Source: Sinotaia quadrata (lineage: Eukaryota > Mollusca > Gastropoda > Architaenioglossa > Viviparidae). From it: DNA of 64,000 nucleotides. Under the pieces are notes generated by a model, which saw only the letters and a program-made list of their open reading frames with translations, ran no database searches and was not told where the DNA came from. A program made the position numbers and the translations under genes. Each line of letters opens with the position of its first letter. Within the stretch, counting starts at the first letter, position 1. The stretch is from positions 65,500,379-65,564,378 of the forward strand of contig CM054182.1 in the NCBI GenBank assembly GCA_028829895.1, read 5' to 3'. Shown in pieces: positions 26,701-38,569 of this stretch.

Positions 26701-29700
26701 TTCTTGGGGTTTGAAGAACGTGGGTGTGACTGATTTTTAATCCTAGTTAAATTTTTGTGTAACAATAATAGAATATTTTGAGAGTTATTTATGTATCTGT
26801 AATTCATATCTTCCTTTCAGCTTAGTGACAATATGCTCAGGGGAATTAATAGCCATTTGACACTTGAATACTTTAAATTCTAGTCAGCAGTCTTTTACAC
26901 TGCATTATTAAATTGCAGAATCACCAGATCACCAGGTCACTCGACTACCTGATCAACTATATCAGGGCACCTAAGTCGGCAACGGTCAACTGAAACTGCC
27001 GTGTGTGAAGCAAAAAGGTGCGGAGCTAGCTAGCGCTGATCAGCTAAGGGCTGCTTCCATGAAGATTTGTGTGTTGGATGCTGTGAGGCAGCATTGTGTT
27101 GAACCTTTGCCTTGGAGCTTTTAAGCTAAGTATTCGAACCAAGACACTGAAAACAAGTGAATATATATTAATTAAATTTACAGAATTGTGATTCGTACAG
27201 AAAAGGAAAAGGTATTAGGAAAAGGAAAGTAACATTGAAAGTAACTTTTGGGCAAGAACAAGTTATGTTCTTAGGGGAGGCTAATTAATTCCCTGAATCA
27301 GATTTGAACAAATCATCTTTGTAACCTGTCATTAGAAACATTTTAATAATTTTTCTTTCTCTTCTTTTTTTCTTTGATTGTTATATAAAGCTTCTTGTTA
27401 AATTTTCATTAGTGTTGTGTCAATTTCACTATCATTTTCATCTAATATGATTTTATAAGCATCATCATGTCTGTCTAATGTCTGTCCTGAGCCTGTCTTT
27501 GTCTTATCTGTCTGTCTATCTTATCTGTGAGGAATTGTTTCCTCTTGGGGCTCATACGAGTTACCGGAAGTGACGTCTTCAATTGTTGTCCCGTCATAGA
27601 TATTCGTATTTATGGGAGGTGCCAACATGGTCCTAAAATGAATTATAGTGCTAGTGAGTAAGAAGACCTCTCTTTGTCTAGGTTTTATCTGAGAAATAAA
27701 TATAATATAGACTCTGATCCCTCTGTAAAGTCTGGTAGCAGTTATCAATCCACGACAACTTTCTTCTCTTCATTATGAGGTTTAATCCTTATCATTTTTT
27801 ACTGGTATTTGTATGCCTTTGCACGCACAAACACATTATTCAATTTTTTGCAGGAAACATAGACTCATTATTCATTTTTTTGCAGGAAAGGCTCACCTCT
27901 TATTTGTTATTCTCCTTGTGTGTACTTTTCTGATTGAATTAAAACAAGAAGAATATTTATAAGTTAAGTTCTTAATACTTACCATACAAATAGGCATCCC
28001 AGCCTTTCCAATTTTTTTTCAGCATATGCCTCATTTTTAAGGGACATCACTCTCCCTAAGAGATAAGTTACTGGGCAAGTTCTTTAAAAATTATCTTCCC
28101 TGGAAGTGTATATTGGTTTTCTTATAGGTTATCATTTATGTGAACTTATAATTATATAACTAATTGTCACATGTCCGGTCTACGTTTAATGACCCTGTCC
28201 TATTTTAGGCTCCAGTTATCAATATTGGTTTATTAAATAATTTCTAACAATAATTAACTTAATTTATGATTACAATTAAATGTAATAAACTACAAAGAAT
28301 TATAATTATGTTTTGTAGATTATTATTGAGACCAATGTTAATTAAAAGTAATTAGAAGTGGCGGAACTCTATTTTCATTCATCATGTTAATATGAAAGAC
28401 TTTGTCTAGGGGCTTAGTTTGAATACTCCTGAGGTGATATTTTAATTTTTAGAAAAGGAAAGGAAACAAAAGATACAAAACTGTATTATTACTGCATTTT
28501 ATTTGAAGCTGGACAATGTAATGAAAAACTGACACTCGTCCAACATTAGTGTATCAATTACTGAACTGGATGAAACAAGAAATTGGTTAGGTTTTAAAAC
28601 TAATATCCTGGGATTAGTGTAGTATAGCTGCATTTCAAAATTTAATTTCATAACTTAATCTTTTTTTATATAAATACTCTTATTATTTTTTCATGCATCT
28701 TTGTGGCAATTCCTTATCACCTTCACTTTATGTAAAATTCAGAGGGTTGTTTCATAAAGCAAGACTCCAACAGATGTGGACTTCAAGGCACTGATGAAAA
28801 AAGACTAATGCCTACTGTCATTTTCTGGACTACAGAAACTGGGTCAAGTTCAGCATTTTTGCATAATAGAGGAAAACACTGAAAAAGAGAACTGGAAGTA
28901 TACAGTATTACTGATTACTGTCTATTAAAAAGCTGGTAAATCTAAGACTGTGAAGATACGATAAATTTGTGTTCATCACTCATGTGTCATTAATTTTATA
29001 GGGAAATAATAAATAAATAAAATTACAAACAAGGTAAAAATATTATTTGTGTTAAATGTAGAATAAATTGTATGCCTAAAGCAAATTTGATATTAAGTGA
29101 ATATAAAACATCATGCCTACAGCAAGAATGACATGTAATAAATATATTAAATTATTAAACAGTTTAATGACTTAGAATATTATGCTTACTTCAACATTTT
29201 ACTTGTACCTGCATTCCATTTTAGATTAATACTTACTGCCAATGGTGACATCGTATGTATATATAATTATTAAACACAACCACTATAATGCCATAAGAAT
29301 ATCAAAGTCTTTCCTCTTACCTGTAAATAGAATAGTATGCCTACTGCAGAGATGCAACCTATTGCCAGTCCAATGCTGAACATGGTCATCACAAACTCAG
29401 CACTCGTTAAGTACACTACAGTCTCTCCCCTCTGCCTGTTGTAAATATAATAATGCTGCAAGAGAAGCAAAAGTGTCGTAACATAACAAAAATAAAATAT
29501 CAGATCTGTCCATTTTACAATAATGAACAAAAGAAAAAATAAAATGTGTGTGACTAGAAAAAAGTAAAATTCTTTTTCATATTACAAACAATAACACTTT
29601 AAGAGCAAACATAACTTACAAAATTAATGGCTTTGTATATAGTTGGGATAAATATACAAAGAGCATGAATGCAGCCACAGGATGTGAAGAACAGGAAGAA

Positions 29701-32700
29701 AACAAAATTGCCCTGATTAAAGTGTCCACAACAAGTGTTTATCCATGAGCAATGGTGATCCATCTTCATTACACATCTAAAATTAATGAGTACATAGATA
29801 TTTTTTTATAGCCATTGAAATCCCTGCCTCTAATTAAATGAATAGATTGTTGATCAACATATTTATAGTTTAAAATGATCAAGTGAAATCACCAAAAAGA
29901 TTGATACATGTATAACCGAAATACTCCATCTTTATTAAGGTCTTGCTCTCAAAGTCAATATGTAATTGCAGGAGTCAAATAAGTTATGTATAATTATATA
30001 TGGATTGCAATGTGCACATTTGTATAATTAGAACTATTTGCACTTTCCACAATGCACTACTAAACTTACATTCCCTATAAATTACTGGGAATAACACTTT
30101 GTTAATGAAGTGCAAACTGTTAATGAATAAGAATTTCTGTCTGACATCTCTTTTGTCTGATTTCACCTAGCCCTATTCTTTTCAAGAATATAATTAATAT
30201 AACAGTATAAACAGTATTTACCAGACTGAATCATTCTCACTTTATGTATTATTTTTTCTTGTTCATTTTCAAATCAGTGTATGATGTCAACATACATTGC
30301 TTATTAAAAAAAAAAGCTTCTACCCATGTGACCTCATTGTGCCATGTGCAAATCACAAAGTGAAAGCAAGATTTCAAAGCAATTCTGAGGCAAGCAAGCA
30401 ATGTTAACTGTTCAGTCCAACTGATTTTTCTTCAATTCAGTGAAAGAATCATTTTATGGGTTTGAGATGCAGGCAGATCATGAATTGAATGCAGATGATA
30501 GTCAGATTGAAAGTGATATTGTGTTCTTAATACAATAGTGATATAGTGATAACAGCAAGTAGACTCTGACAATGAAGTTGATCCAGACCCACTAATTCAT
30601 ACTGACAGTGAATGGGGTATGCTGTCATGAAACCTTAGAAGGCCTCAAAACACGTTTTCGTAAGTCATGAAACCTGAAAAGGCTTCTTGCTTGCTCGCTC
30701 AGTGTAAGCTATGGTATATTTAAAAAAATAACCAATCAGAGTGAAAGAGAAAGATATGTTTGGCTTCAGCAGCCAATCTGCTCTAAATTTTAACATTGGA
30801 TAACTATTATTAGAAAGGTCATTGAAAGGGCAGAAATTTCCCACCACCACATCTGCTTTTCAATTTTTTAGTTTGCTCACCCATTAATTTATGCTGAGTG
30901 ACAAAACAACTTTCCAGGATGAATGCTTAGCATAACTATGTGACATGACAGGCAAGAGGTTAAACACAGCATACCATATATGTCGTACAATTTGAATATA
31001 AACTAGTGTATATGTCATACTCTCAACATAAAATGACATCTCTGTCACTCTTGAAATTAACGTCATATTTGTCACTTTTTTAAGCATAAAATGTCATACC
31101 TATTAAACTCTTTAAATATACATGTAACATGATCTACCTGTTATGCTCTAACACAAAGTGTTGTATATATCACATCTTTAAACATAAAATGACATACCTG
31201 TCACATTTTCTACAGTGGTGAGATCGTGGTGCCTTGTAGCCTTTGCAAAAATCACAATACTGCAAGTATTTTGCATCACAATTTGTCTGAAAAATTAGAA
31301 GAAATTCCTTGTGGTTATGGCAAAAGTGAATGTAACTGAAGAGAACTAATAAACTGTGTCAATTTGTCACAGAGGAAGGGAGATAATTCATCAAAATTTA
31401 TTCTGTTAATTAATAATTATTCCTTTTATACTGGTCACAGAGTGCAATAACTATTTATGTCATGTTGTGAAAGGACTGTCTACAGCATGCACATGCATGC
31501 TTGTCTGTGCATGCTTATGTGTTTGTTTGTAGAATTTATTGAAGTGCAAATTGTGAAACTATATTTCTTTTATTTTTAAATAATACATAGCATATGGTAG
31601 TGTTAGTAATGCACCAGTCAAACTGTGTAGTGTGCCCAGACCAAACAATGGAAACCTTTGTGTTGGCAAACTCTTTATTCTCAGCATGCTTTTCTCATGC
31701 TGCTTGTGTAGAGAATACAGGAGTTTCTAGAGGGTTTGAGAAACCCAGTGTATTAGCAATGAACAGGAAATTTTATGAAAGAGCCCCTGACAACTACAGT
31801 GACCAAAGGAATTATTTTTCCACTGTATGGACTCTAAATGTCAGCTTAGAACATTTCTCAGAAATTTCTGAGCAAGTGAAAAATTGATAGATTTAGACTT
31901 TATTGTGTTTCAATAAAATATAATCATTTATGAGCCGTCCACAGTGCGTGACAGATAGTCAACCGACATTTGTCCACGTACTTCAACTAAATCTGACCTA
32001 TACTACGAACACGCAATCATTAGTGACTATGTGCATTCTTTTACTGGATTAATATCAGTGACAAAGTGTGTTTGTTTTTTCATTTAACAGGCCGGCAACA
32101 AGTATATTTGTTCCCTCGCTCTTCATCATATAACATGTGAGTAACATTATTAGATTCAGGTGCATTTAGTACTTAGGATTTAGCATTAACTAGAATTTGA
32201 TTAATAAACATTTTATTCTTAGTGAAGAATTATCAGAATATCTATTGAACATTTTGATCATGCAGGGTCTATAACCCTAGAATATTTATCTTTGTATGTA
32301 TTTTTCTTGTACGGCGTGATTGCCGCCTAGGACGTTAACTCTATTATTCATTTTTATTTTTATTTTATTTATTTCATCATTCATTGCTCTTTTTTTCCCG
32401 CCCCATGTATGTGAGTGTGGATGGTCTAGGATGATTGATTAACAACCGTGTGCAAGGAGACCCCATTTTGCAATAAATGCATAATTAGAAATTTTAAAAC
32501 TGAAGTTGACTGTCTTTGGTTTTGAAAGTGAGTGAGCACGGTCATTTTTTCGTTGTTCTGTCCATTTTACATTTCAAATCTCCACATACACTTGCACATA
32601 CACACATGCCAGCCTACTTATAACCCTGCATACAAAATAAAAAAACTTCACCCAAGTAAACATCTTGGTTACGTTTTGTATGTGGGCACTTGTCATAACA

Positions 32701-35700
32701 CCTACAAGGGGCCCTGTGAGTCACTGGCTAGCCATTATCTCCCCTTTTGACCAGAGAGCAGGCGGATGGCAGTGACAAAATTATTCAAAACACAAATTCT
32801 CTAATTACAATTTAATTTGGTTTGAAAACATGTTTCAACATATCTGATTAAGTAGCTGTTATCTAATGTAGCAGTTGTTGTTTTTTAAACAGAGGAATAA
32901 TTGAGACTGATTGCTGCTTCTGAAGTCTGTTGTTTAAACTAACTAAAAGTTTCACCACCCTGGGCTCTATTAGGAGTAATAACTTTTCTAGTAGTCAGAA
33001 TTATTTTTAGAAACTCTCAATATAAATTCCAACTCTAGTAATAGAATTCACACTGTATGCAGCTACACTGCAAATGTTTAAAACATATTTCTGAGAGCAT
33101 CTAAACAATGTTCTGATTAAATGGGTCTAAAATGTATAATAAACTGCAGCTGTGTTGGTACTATTATCTGTAATGTTGTGTATACACTAACTGTCATTAC
33201 TGCTGTGTGTAAAGTTTTACTCATGCAGATGTGTTGCTTGGTGTGGGATTTTTTTGTACATACTTTCTATTACCAGTAATATAAATTACCTCATGAAATT
33301 AAAAGTGTAAAAATATAATTAAAACAAAACATTTGTCGCCAGTCCCCTTCTCTCCGAAGAAAGGAGAGTGGTGGCTAGTCGATGCCACATAGGGCTTGCA
33401 CAGATATTATTACAAATCCACACACAGAATACCAAGATGGTTGTTTGGCTCAAATTTTATTCTGCATGTAGGTTACGTATTGCTGGCATGTTTGCATGTG
33501 TGATTGCATACAGGTAAGGGTGAAGTGTAGACGGCACAGATGACACAACATGTAACAACGACCACAACCACTCTTTCAAAATCATAGACAGGAAAAGTCT
33601 CAATGTCAAAGTATAATTTCAAATTTATTGATCTATGGGTTTCATCTCACACGTTGATTAGTCAGCCATCCACAACTCACACCCGTGGGGTAGGGGGAAA
33701 GAAAAAAAAGAAAGAATGATGAATGATGAAATAAAATAAAAGAAATACAAAATTCAAGATTCTTCATGCAATACTATTTCTAAATAGGGCCAAGCAGTTT
33801 TCAACATAAAATACCAGTCATTATTTAAAAGTTCTGGAGCCACTACTCCTATATCAAAATTCAATAGTTCAACAGTAAACAATGTCATTCGACTTGCAAG
33901 TTCTCTTCAATCAATCCCATCAATATTTTCTTATACTAATCTTAAAATGACTTTTCACTGTTCAATGTAGATTTAAATTTAAGGTTTAATTTTAATTTAA
34001 GGTTTAATTCTTAATTAAGGTTCTAAACTTTAGTTTTAAGTTTTAGGTTTATGTGCTCTGAGATTCCTACACTAATTAGTATTTTTCTACTCACATTGTT
34101 ATTGTCATTTTCTCCTTGTGCTGGGGGGTTTGAAGATACACAAAACACTGTCGCCGTCTCGATACTGGTTCGCTTCCTGGAACCCAAGTACAGCCATCCC
34201 TGCTGCTACTGTTTCACCTCCTCATTACGTGTATTGTTAGGCCTATTTCTCAATTCTCACTTTTTCTTTACTTCTTGTTTCGTTTCTCATCTCTTTTCTT
34301 CTCATTAACATTTCTCATTTCTTCTCTTCTCATGTTTCTCATTTCTTCTCTTCTCATTACTTAAAGGTCAACCTTGACGTTTCTGCTCTGCAATATCTCC
34401 CAGCTCTGCGACATTAAACATCCATCAGAAATTCATCTCTGCATGGAAAATAATCGATCGCCTGCGGTCTTTGAAGAACCCGAGGTGACTGTCCGTACGA
34501 CTGGTCCACCTTGATCTGTGACGGCCCTGACGATACACCTTCAAAATACAGCCGGGTAGATGTCTGGCACTCTATTGCAGTGCAAGAGTTCTCTAGCTAA
34601 TTGCCTCCCAGCTCATAGAGTCCTTGGTACAAAAAAGCAGGAAGAAACTTAGAGGGTCTTCTTACCCCTCTACCAAACACTACATTCCTGGTGTCTTTCT
34701 CATTCGTTTCTGTACTGTCTCTGTCATCCCCTTTTATACGCAAAGTCCTTGTACATCATTTTCACTGAGCTGGTTAGAACACCTCCAGCACACAGTACCC
34801 CCATCCAGCACTGCACGTATGTGATGACGAATATCCTGACAGTCCACTTCCATTTAGTGCCAAGTATAAAATTCCAAGTCTGACACCTTTGATTGACATA
34901 ATCAATTTAAACTACCTAGCTCAGAGCACACAGACTGATCTCAGAGCTTCCCTTACTTTTATTTTATTTTTAAAACGACGTAGTCGCTATGGTGACTCAT
35001 CGCCACCTGGCCAGAGTACACTAGCCATAGCAAGGGTTGTACACATAAACTAACACATTTAACTATAGTAATATAAATCTTAAATTTCCAATTACTCAAA
35101 ATTCTATTTCAACAAGTAATTTCACAATAACAATATTAACTGTACACAACCAAACTTTTAATTTTTATAGTGGTGATTCTTAAAAATAAATTACATTTCA
35201 AAACTCAGAGCCTGCCTTTTCACAGACAAAATTAGCATCTCAGTGGCCTATCACGTATTCCCGTACACTGACAGATTTATGGTCTAGTGTCGCTGGCCAC
35301 AGAGGGGTAAACGTGCAGTCCTTGAAAGTTAATTACGCCCCTCCATTCCCAGGCACGGAACTACCTCGTTTCCACATTAGGTTTCACATTGTTGACAAAA
35401 ATGGTCATTTTGGCACCTTTCTATGTTTAAATTAATTTGGCTGTTTCGTTAATCGTTTAGAGTGTGATGACACTTAGAGAGAGAAAAAAATTTTAATAAT
35501 ATTTCCTCATATACGTGACACCATCTAAAGTTGATTTTTATATATAGGAAACCTAGAATAACATAAATATCTTTAAAGATCAAAATAACATAATATATTT
35601 TTTTGGTTTCAAACTAACTCATTATAACTAATATTTATGATTGTCATTTCTCTGAAACAATGAAAAGGTCTAGGTGATGAACAACTGAGATGCCAGTCAC

Positions 35701-36809
35701 AATAATCTTATGTGCAGAAGTGAGAGATGAAAAAATGACTAACAGCATATGTCATTGCAACTAGGGTTGAGCTGTGGGCTGGGGAGAGGGGGAGGTGGGG
35801 TGGATATGAATTTCTTGGGACAGAGCTCTGCCTATGCATTCTTTTCAGACTAACATTATTAACAGCTATCACTAGGTGATTATGAGCCATCATGCCTGCT
35901 CTTACTTTGGTAAGGGAATTTTCATTTCTGATGTGAAACCAAAGTCAATTTGAATGTCAAGTAGTCTACAAGTAGACAAATTTAAAAATCCCATAGAATA
36001 AACAAAATCAATGGAAAATTTTATTGATGACAGTGTCTCAATGAATACAATATAACAATGATGAGATTCAATTTAAATTTTGAGAGAAAAACTAAAAAGA
36101 AACCAAACCAAGTACAATATCAAGAGATGGAAAAACAATTGATTAACACGAAAATATAAGAATAAAGTTGACCTATACAAAGGAACATCAAATGCAATAT
36201 TCTACTGGTCAATGTTCTACACACAAAATTGTTAGCAACAATTATGAATAATAAAATATTCATGCTCCCAAAATAAATATAATATAATCAATAATTTATT
36301 TTAATTTAATTTCTAAATTTTAATTTAAAATTCTATGCACAAAATTTATCAATTCCATCTGTTCAACTTGTCTATAAAATAATAAATATAAATACTTCTT
36401 TTGATATCAACTTTTAATTAGAGTATTAAAAATAGTATGGCAATACATTCTGTAAATATGTAAGAAATGTTAGGACTTAACATTTAAATAAATAACTCTC
36501 TTAATTACATAAGAATGCTTTCATCCAACAAAAGATAATTCTGCATGTAATCCCTTAACTTACTGGCTTCCAGCCCAAAGGGACATATCCTGGTCCCTTA
36601 AACATAGCCATGAAATAGTTGTAAAGAGTCAACACCACCCAGGAAAGGAAGATGACAAAATTGAGAAAGCCACCAATACTCTGTAAAGGAGGCCACCTCA
36701 TAGCGGCACATCTGATTGCAAAAATCGCATTTGTGAAGATTGCAGACAGAGCTACAAGTGACCTCCAATGAACAATCTGCCGCCATGTTCCCACCACTTT
36801 AAATCCCAT
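17726..36809 (-). CDS. ZDHHC6: ZDHHC6-like palmitoyltransferase, copy B (complete, nine coding exons, altered DHHC motif)
   Basis: Coding exons in transcript order are 36564-36809, 31198-31286, 29620-29776, 29321-29455, 25833-25886, 25306-25467, 22443-22630, 18763-18809 and 17726-17817. Total is 1170 bases, or 389 residues plus stop, against about 410 in the family. All junctions are GT-AG and in phase. Four membrane segments flank a cysteine-rich DHHC domain. Exon 7 (about residues 282-343) carries the SH3-like domain with EEYSGCLFP and CTDEPRI. Exons 8-9 give HWLYGTKI, RVRGWFPRKC and a C-terminal KKVV that fits the KKXX ER-retrieval signal. Odd points: the motif reads DHHCSW where the family has DHHCPW, HWGP has become HWRS, and FAPCG has become FTSCG. 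Several other sites conserved in copy A also differ. No stop or frameshift is seen. It may be functional, altered or decaying; the sequence alone cannot decide. Confidence 0.9.
19884..20002. repeat. Three tandem copies of a 39-bp unit in an intron of ZDHHC6 copy B
   Basis: The unit begins AAAATGTGTTGTGCAACAAT and continues with AAAGAACACCATGAACAT. It is repeated three times with one or two substitutions. A 39-base unit is a multiple of three, so it keeps any open frame open. Confidence 0.9.
20030..21985. repeat. About 2 kb CACA-rich degenerate minisatellite in an intron of ZDHHC6 copy B
   Basis: Variants of CACTTTCCACACACAAGTACAG repeat about every 22-33 bases for nearly 2 kb between exons 7 and 8. 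Earlier units carry AAGAACAAAGAACAG, and later ones carry AAGTACAACCAAACTGTC. The strand is strongly biased, with almost no G on the plus strand. This creates overlapping open frames in several phases, including one of 328 codons from 19615. All are repetitive and I do not regard them as a gene. Confidence 0.9.
22631..25260. other. Intron 6 of ZDHHC6 copy B; diverged repeat fragment at 22890-23085
   Basis: This is intron between exons 7 and 6 of copy B and has no counterpart in block A. Around 22970-23050 it carries ATGTTTGCTTTAGCAGGCAA and GATTGGATAGTTG. These match ATGTTTGGCTTCAGCAGCCAA and CATTGGATAACT at 5358-5410 and 30755-30806, so a diverged dispersed repeat is present. A G-run lies at 23792-23799. 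No gene is seen. Confidence 0.5.
26400..28287. mobile_element. B-only insertion of about 1.89 kb, possible truncated LTR element
   Basis: Block A runs directly from GAAACAATG to AACTACAAAG at about 2911. In B these are separated by this segment. At 27733 there is TGGTAGCAG, which resembles a tRNA-primer site. It sits just after an end region with an AATAAA-like string (27694-27699), as expected at the end of an LTR. I found no second LTR, no clear target-site duplication and no polymerase remnant. It could instead be ancestral sequence lost from block A. Confidence 0.4.
30305..30965. mobile_element. Possible piggyBac-like transposon remnant, block B
   Basis: This is the duplicated counterpart of 4916-5545, with the same acidic patches in broken frames and the same AGGCAAGAGGTTAA end. 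It was inherited with the block, not through an independent insertion. Confidence 0.3.
30965..31215. repeat. Degenerate tandem repeat spanning the 5' splice site of ZDHHC6 exon 2, copy B
   Basis: The array is the same as at 5560-5800. Units containing CATAAAATGWCAT recur at about 31026, 31085 and 31182, and the last overlaps the exon 2 donor. Confidence 0.6.
32240..32780 (+). mobile_element. Old degraded LTR-like element fragment, block B
   Basis: The duplicated counterpart of 7170-7725 has the same landmarks (ATTTCATCATTCATTGCTC, GTGTGGATGG, CACACATGCCAGCC, CTGGCTAGCCATTATCTCC). It lies about 550 bases from the younger, oppositely oriented relative at 33334-35520. Confidence 0.6.
33334..35520 (-). 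mobile_element. B-only LTR-like insertion of about 2.19 kb (solo LTR candidate)
   Basis: The segment interrupts sequence that is continuous in block A at about 8268. On the minus strand it begins TGTCACGTATATGAG and ends GGCGACA, giving short inverted ends of the TG...CA kind typical of LTRs. An AATAAA lies about 120 bases before its 3' end. Its 3' third matches the older fragment at 7170-7725 and 32240-32780. No target-site duplication could be read and no coding remnant is seen, so it may be a long solo LTR or another non-autonomous element. Reading frames inside it, on either strand, look like chance. Confidence 0.5.
34280..34360. repeat. Short pyrimidine-rich tandem repeat inside the LTR-like insertion
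   Basis: TTTCTCATTTCTTCTCTTCTCAT recurs about three times. Confidence 0.7.
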
Positions 36810-38569
36810 TATGTTGTGTTGTCTACAAGTAATAAAAAGAAATATTTAAAATTTAAAGTTAATATAGCAAATGACATTATTTATAAGAAATATGTATCAT
36901 GTACACTGATATGATTACTATGTTAGTTGTTACTAATATGATAATAATATTAATATAGTATTAAGTATTTCACAATTTATTGTTGTATTTTTACATAAAT
37001 GCAATCTGTGGACACATTATTACAAATAGAACTAATATACTAATAAATCATTGTGCTTTGAATGCTTCAAATTAAGGTCTCTAAGTGTTTGTCAAATCTA
37101 AAAAGAGATTTGTTAACAGAATGTATCTAATAATCTATTGATGAATTCTGTCAAATTAATTTTTCTGTCATTTTCATCCAAACGAAGCTAATTTTATCCT
37201 TACTTTTAAAAAAATATTCCATCAAAATCTTTCTCAAATCTCATTAAAATACAAAGAGCAAAGAAATAACATTTGGAATCTACAATTTTTAAAATTTTCA
37301 CTAATATCTGCAGCACTCAGAATTTATTTAATACATTTTTAAAATGTGTAAAATAAATAATTAAAAGACTGATTCTAACGAATAAATCATATCAACAAAC
37401 AATATGCATTTACTAAAAATTGATGATTTATTATTAGTATATAATTACCCATCAAGGTAAAGAAATTAATACTAATTTAAAAATAAAAATTGTTGCTAAA
37501 CTGCAGATAGCACTACCAGTACTTATCTTTTATTCACAGAATTTTTTCAAAAATATAATTATTTAATAAGAATATGTTTTTTTTCTCACAGTGAAAAAAA
37601 TACATAATTGAAAGTTCATGTATTGGTGATATGGTAAGCAACAGTATGCTCAATGATTTCATTTCATTATTGAATATTAACAATGAAGCACTCTACCTCA
37701 CAGCCTGTATTTTTATAATCTCAGCACCACAAACCCTTTGTGTAGTAAGTATTCAACATAAATAAAGTTTGCCCTCTAATTATTCAGGCAAATAGAAAAT
37801 CTTTATGATATAATAAAATTTTTAGGACATAGACAAAGTAAAAGAATAAAATATAAATGCATAATTGATGTATCTATTTATTTTAATAAAATTTATAATG
37901 GAGAAATAATTAACAGGACTGAACACCAAAGAATGAGAAGAACTACTAATATAGCCCATTTCAGAAAACTTGATGCGCTGATAGTGATACCCACTAAACT
38001 CGTCTGCACATGAACCATTTGACATTATATGTTTAGCTTTGATAACTTGTTTTTAAAGGAATTTAAATATTTATACTAGTTTATGCATTCAGCTGATTTT
38101 TAAATACTCCTATCAGTATGACTGTTTGAGCACACTGTAAATGCTCAGATTCCAAGTCTGCAAACTGTAAATATAATTGATCTCCAGTCATTCATTCAAA
38201 GAAAATCAAAATGCTTGATAGCATAATACTAAAGTAATTGACACTATATAGGTTAATACAACTACAAGCAAAACTAAGACTTATGCAGCACACAGCCAAA
38301 TATGTGGGACTCTGTTTCGGCTCCTGGTTTGAACATTTTGAATTATCCTAGTATAGTGCGTCAAAGTTAATATTTTTCCTAATACTATAAATAGGGCCTA
38401 AATAAGAGGTGTAATTTATCAGTTCACACTTCAATTAATATTTTTTGCGGGAAATAGGCCTAAAAATTATTATATTTACTAGTTTGTAAGAATAGCACAT
38501 TAATGTTTACACCATTAACAGTGAAAGTATTTTGATAATTTGGTTCAGTTCTTTTTATTATTATTATTA

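Noticed and set aside
34051..34308. 85-codon hydrophobic frame with signal-peptide-like start
   Set aside because: It lies inside the B-only LTR-like insertion, over a pyrimidine-rich tandem repeat, with no downstream exon or homologue.
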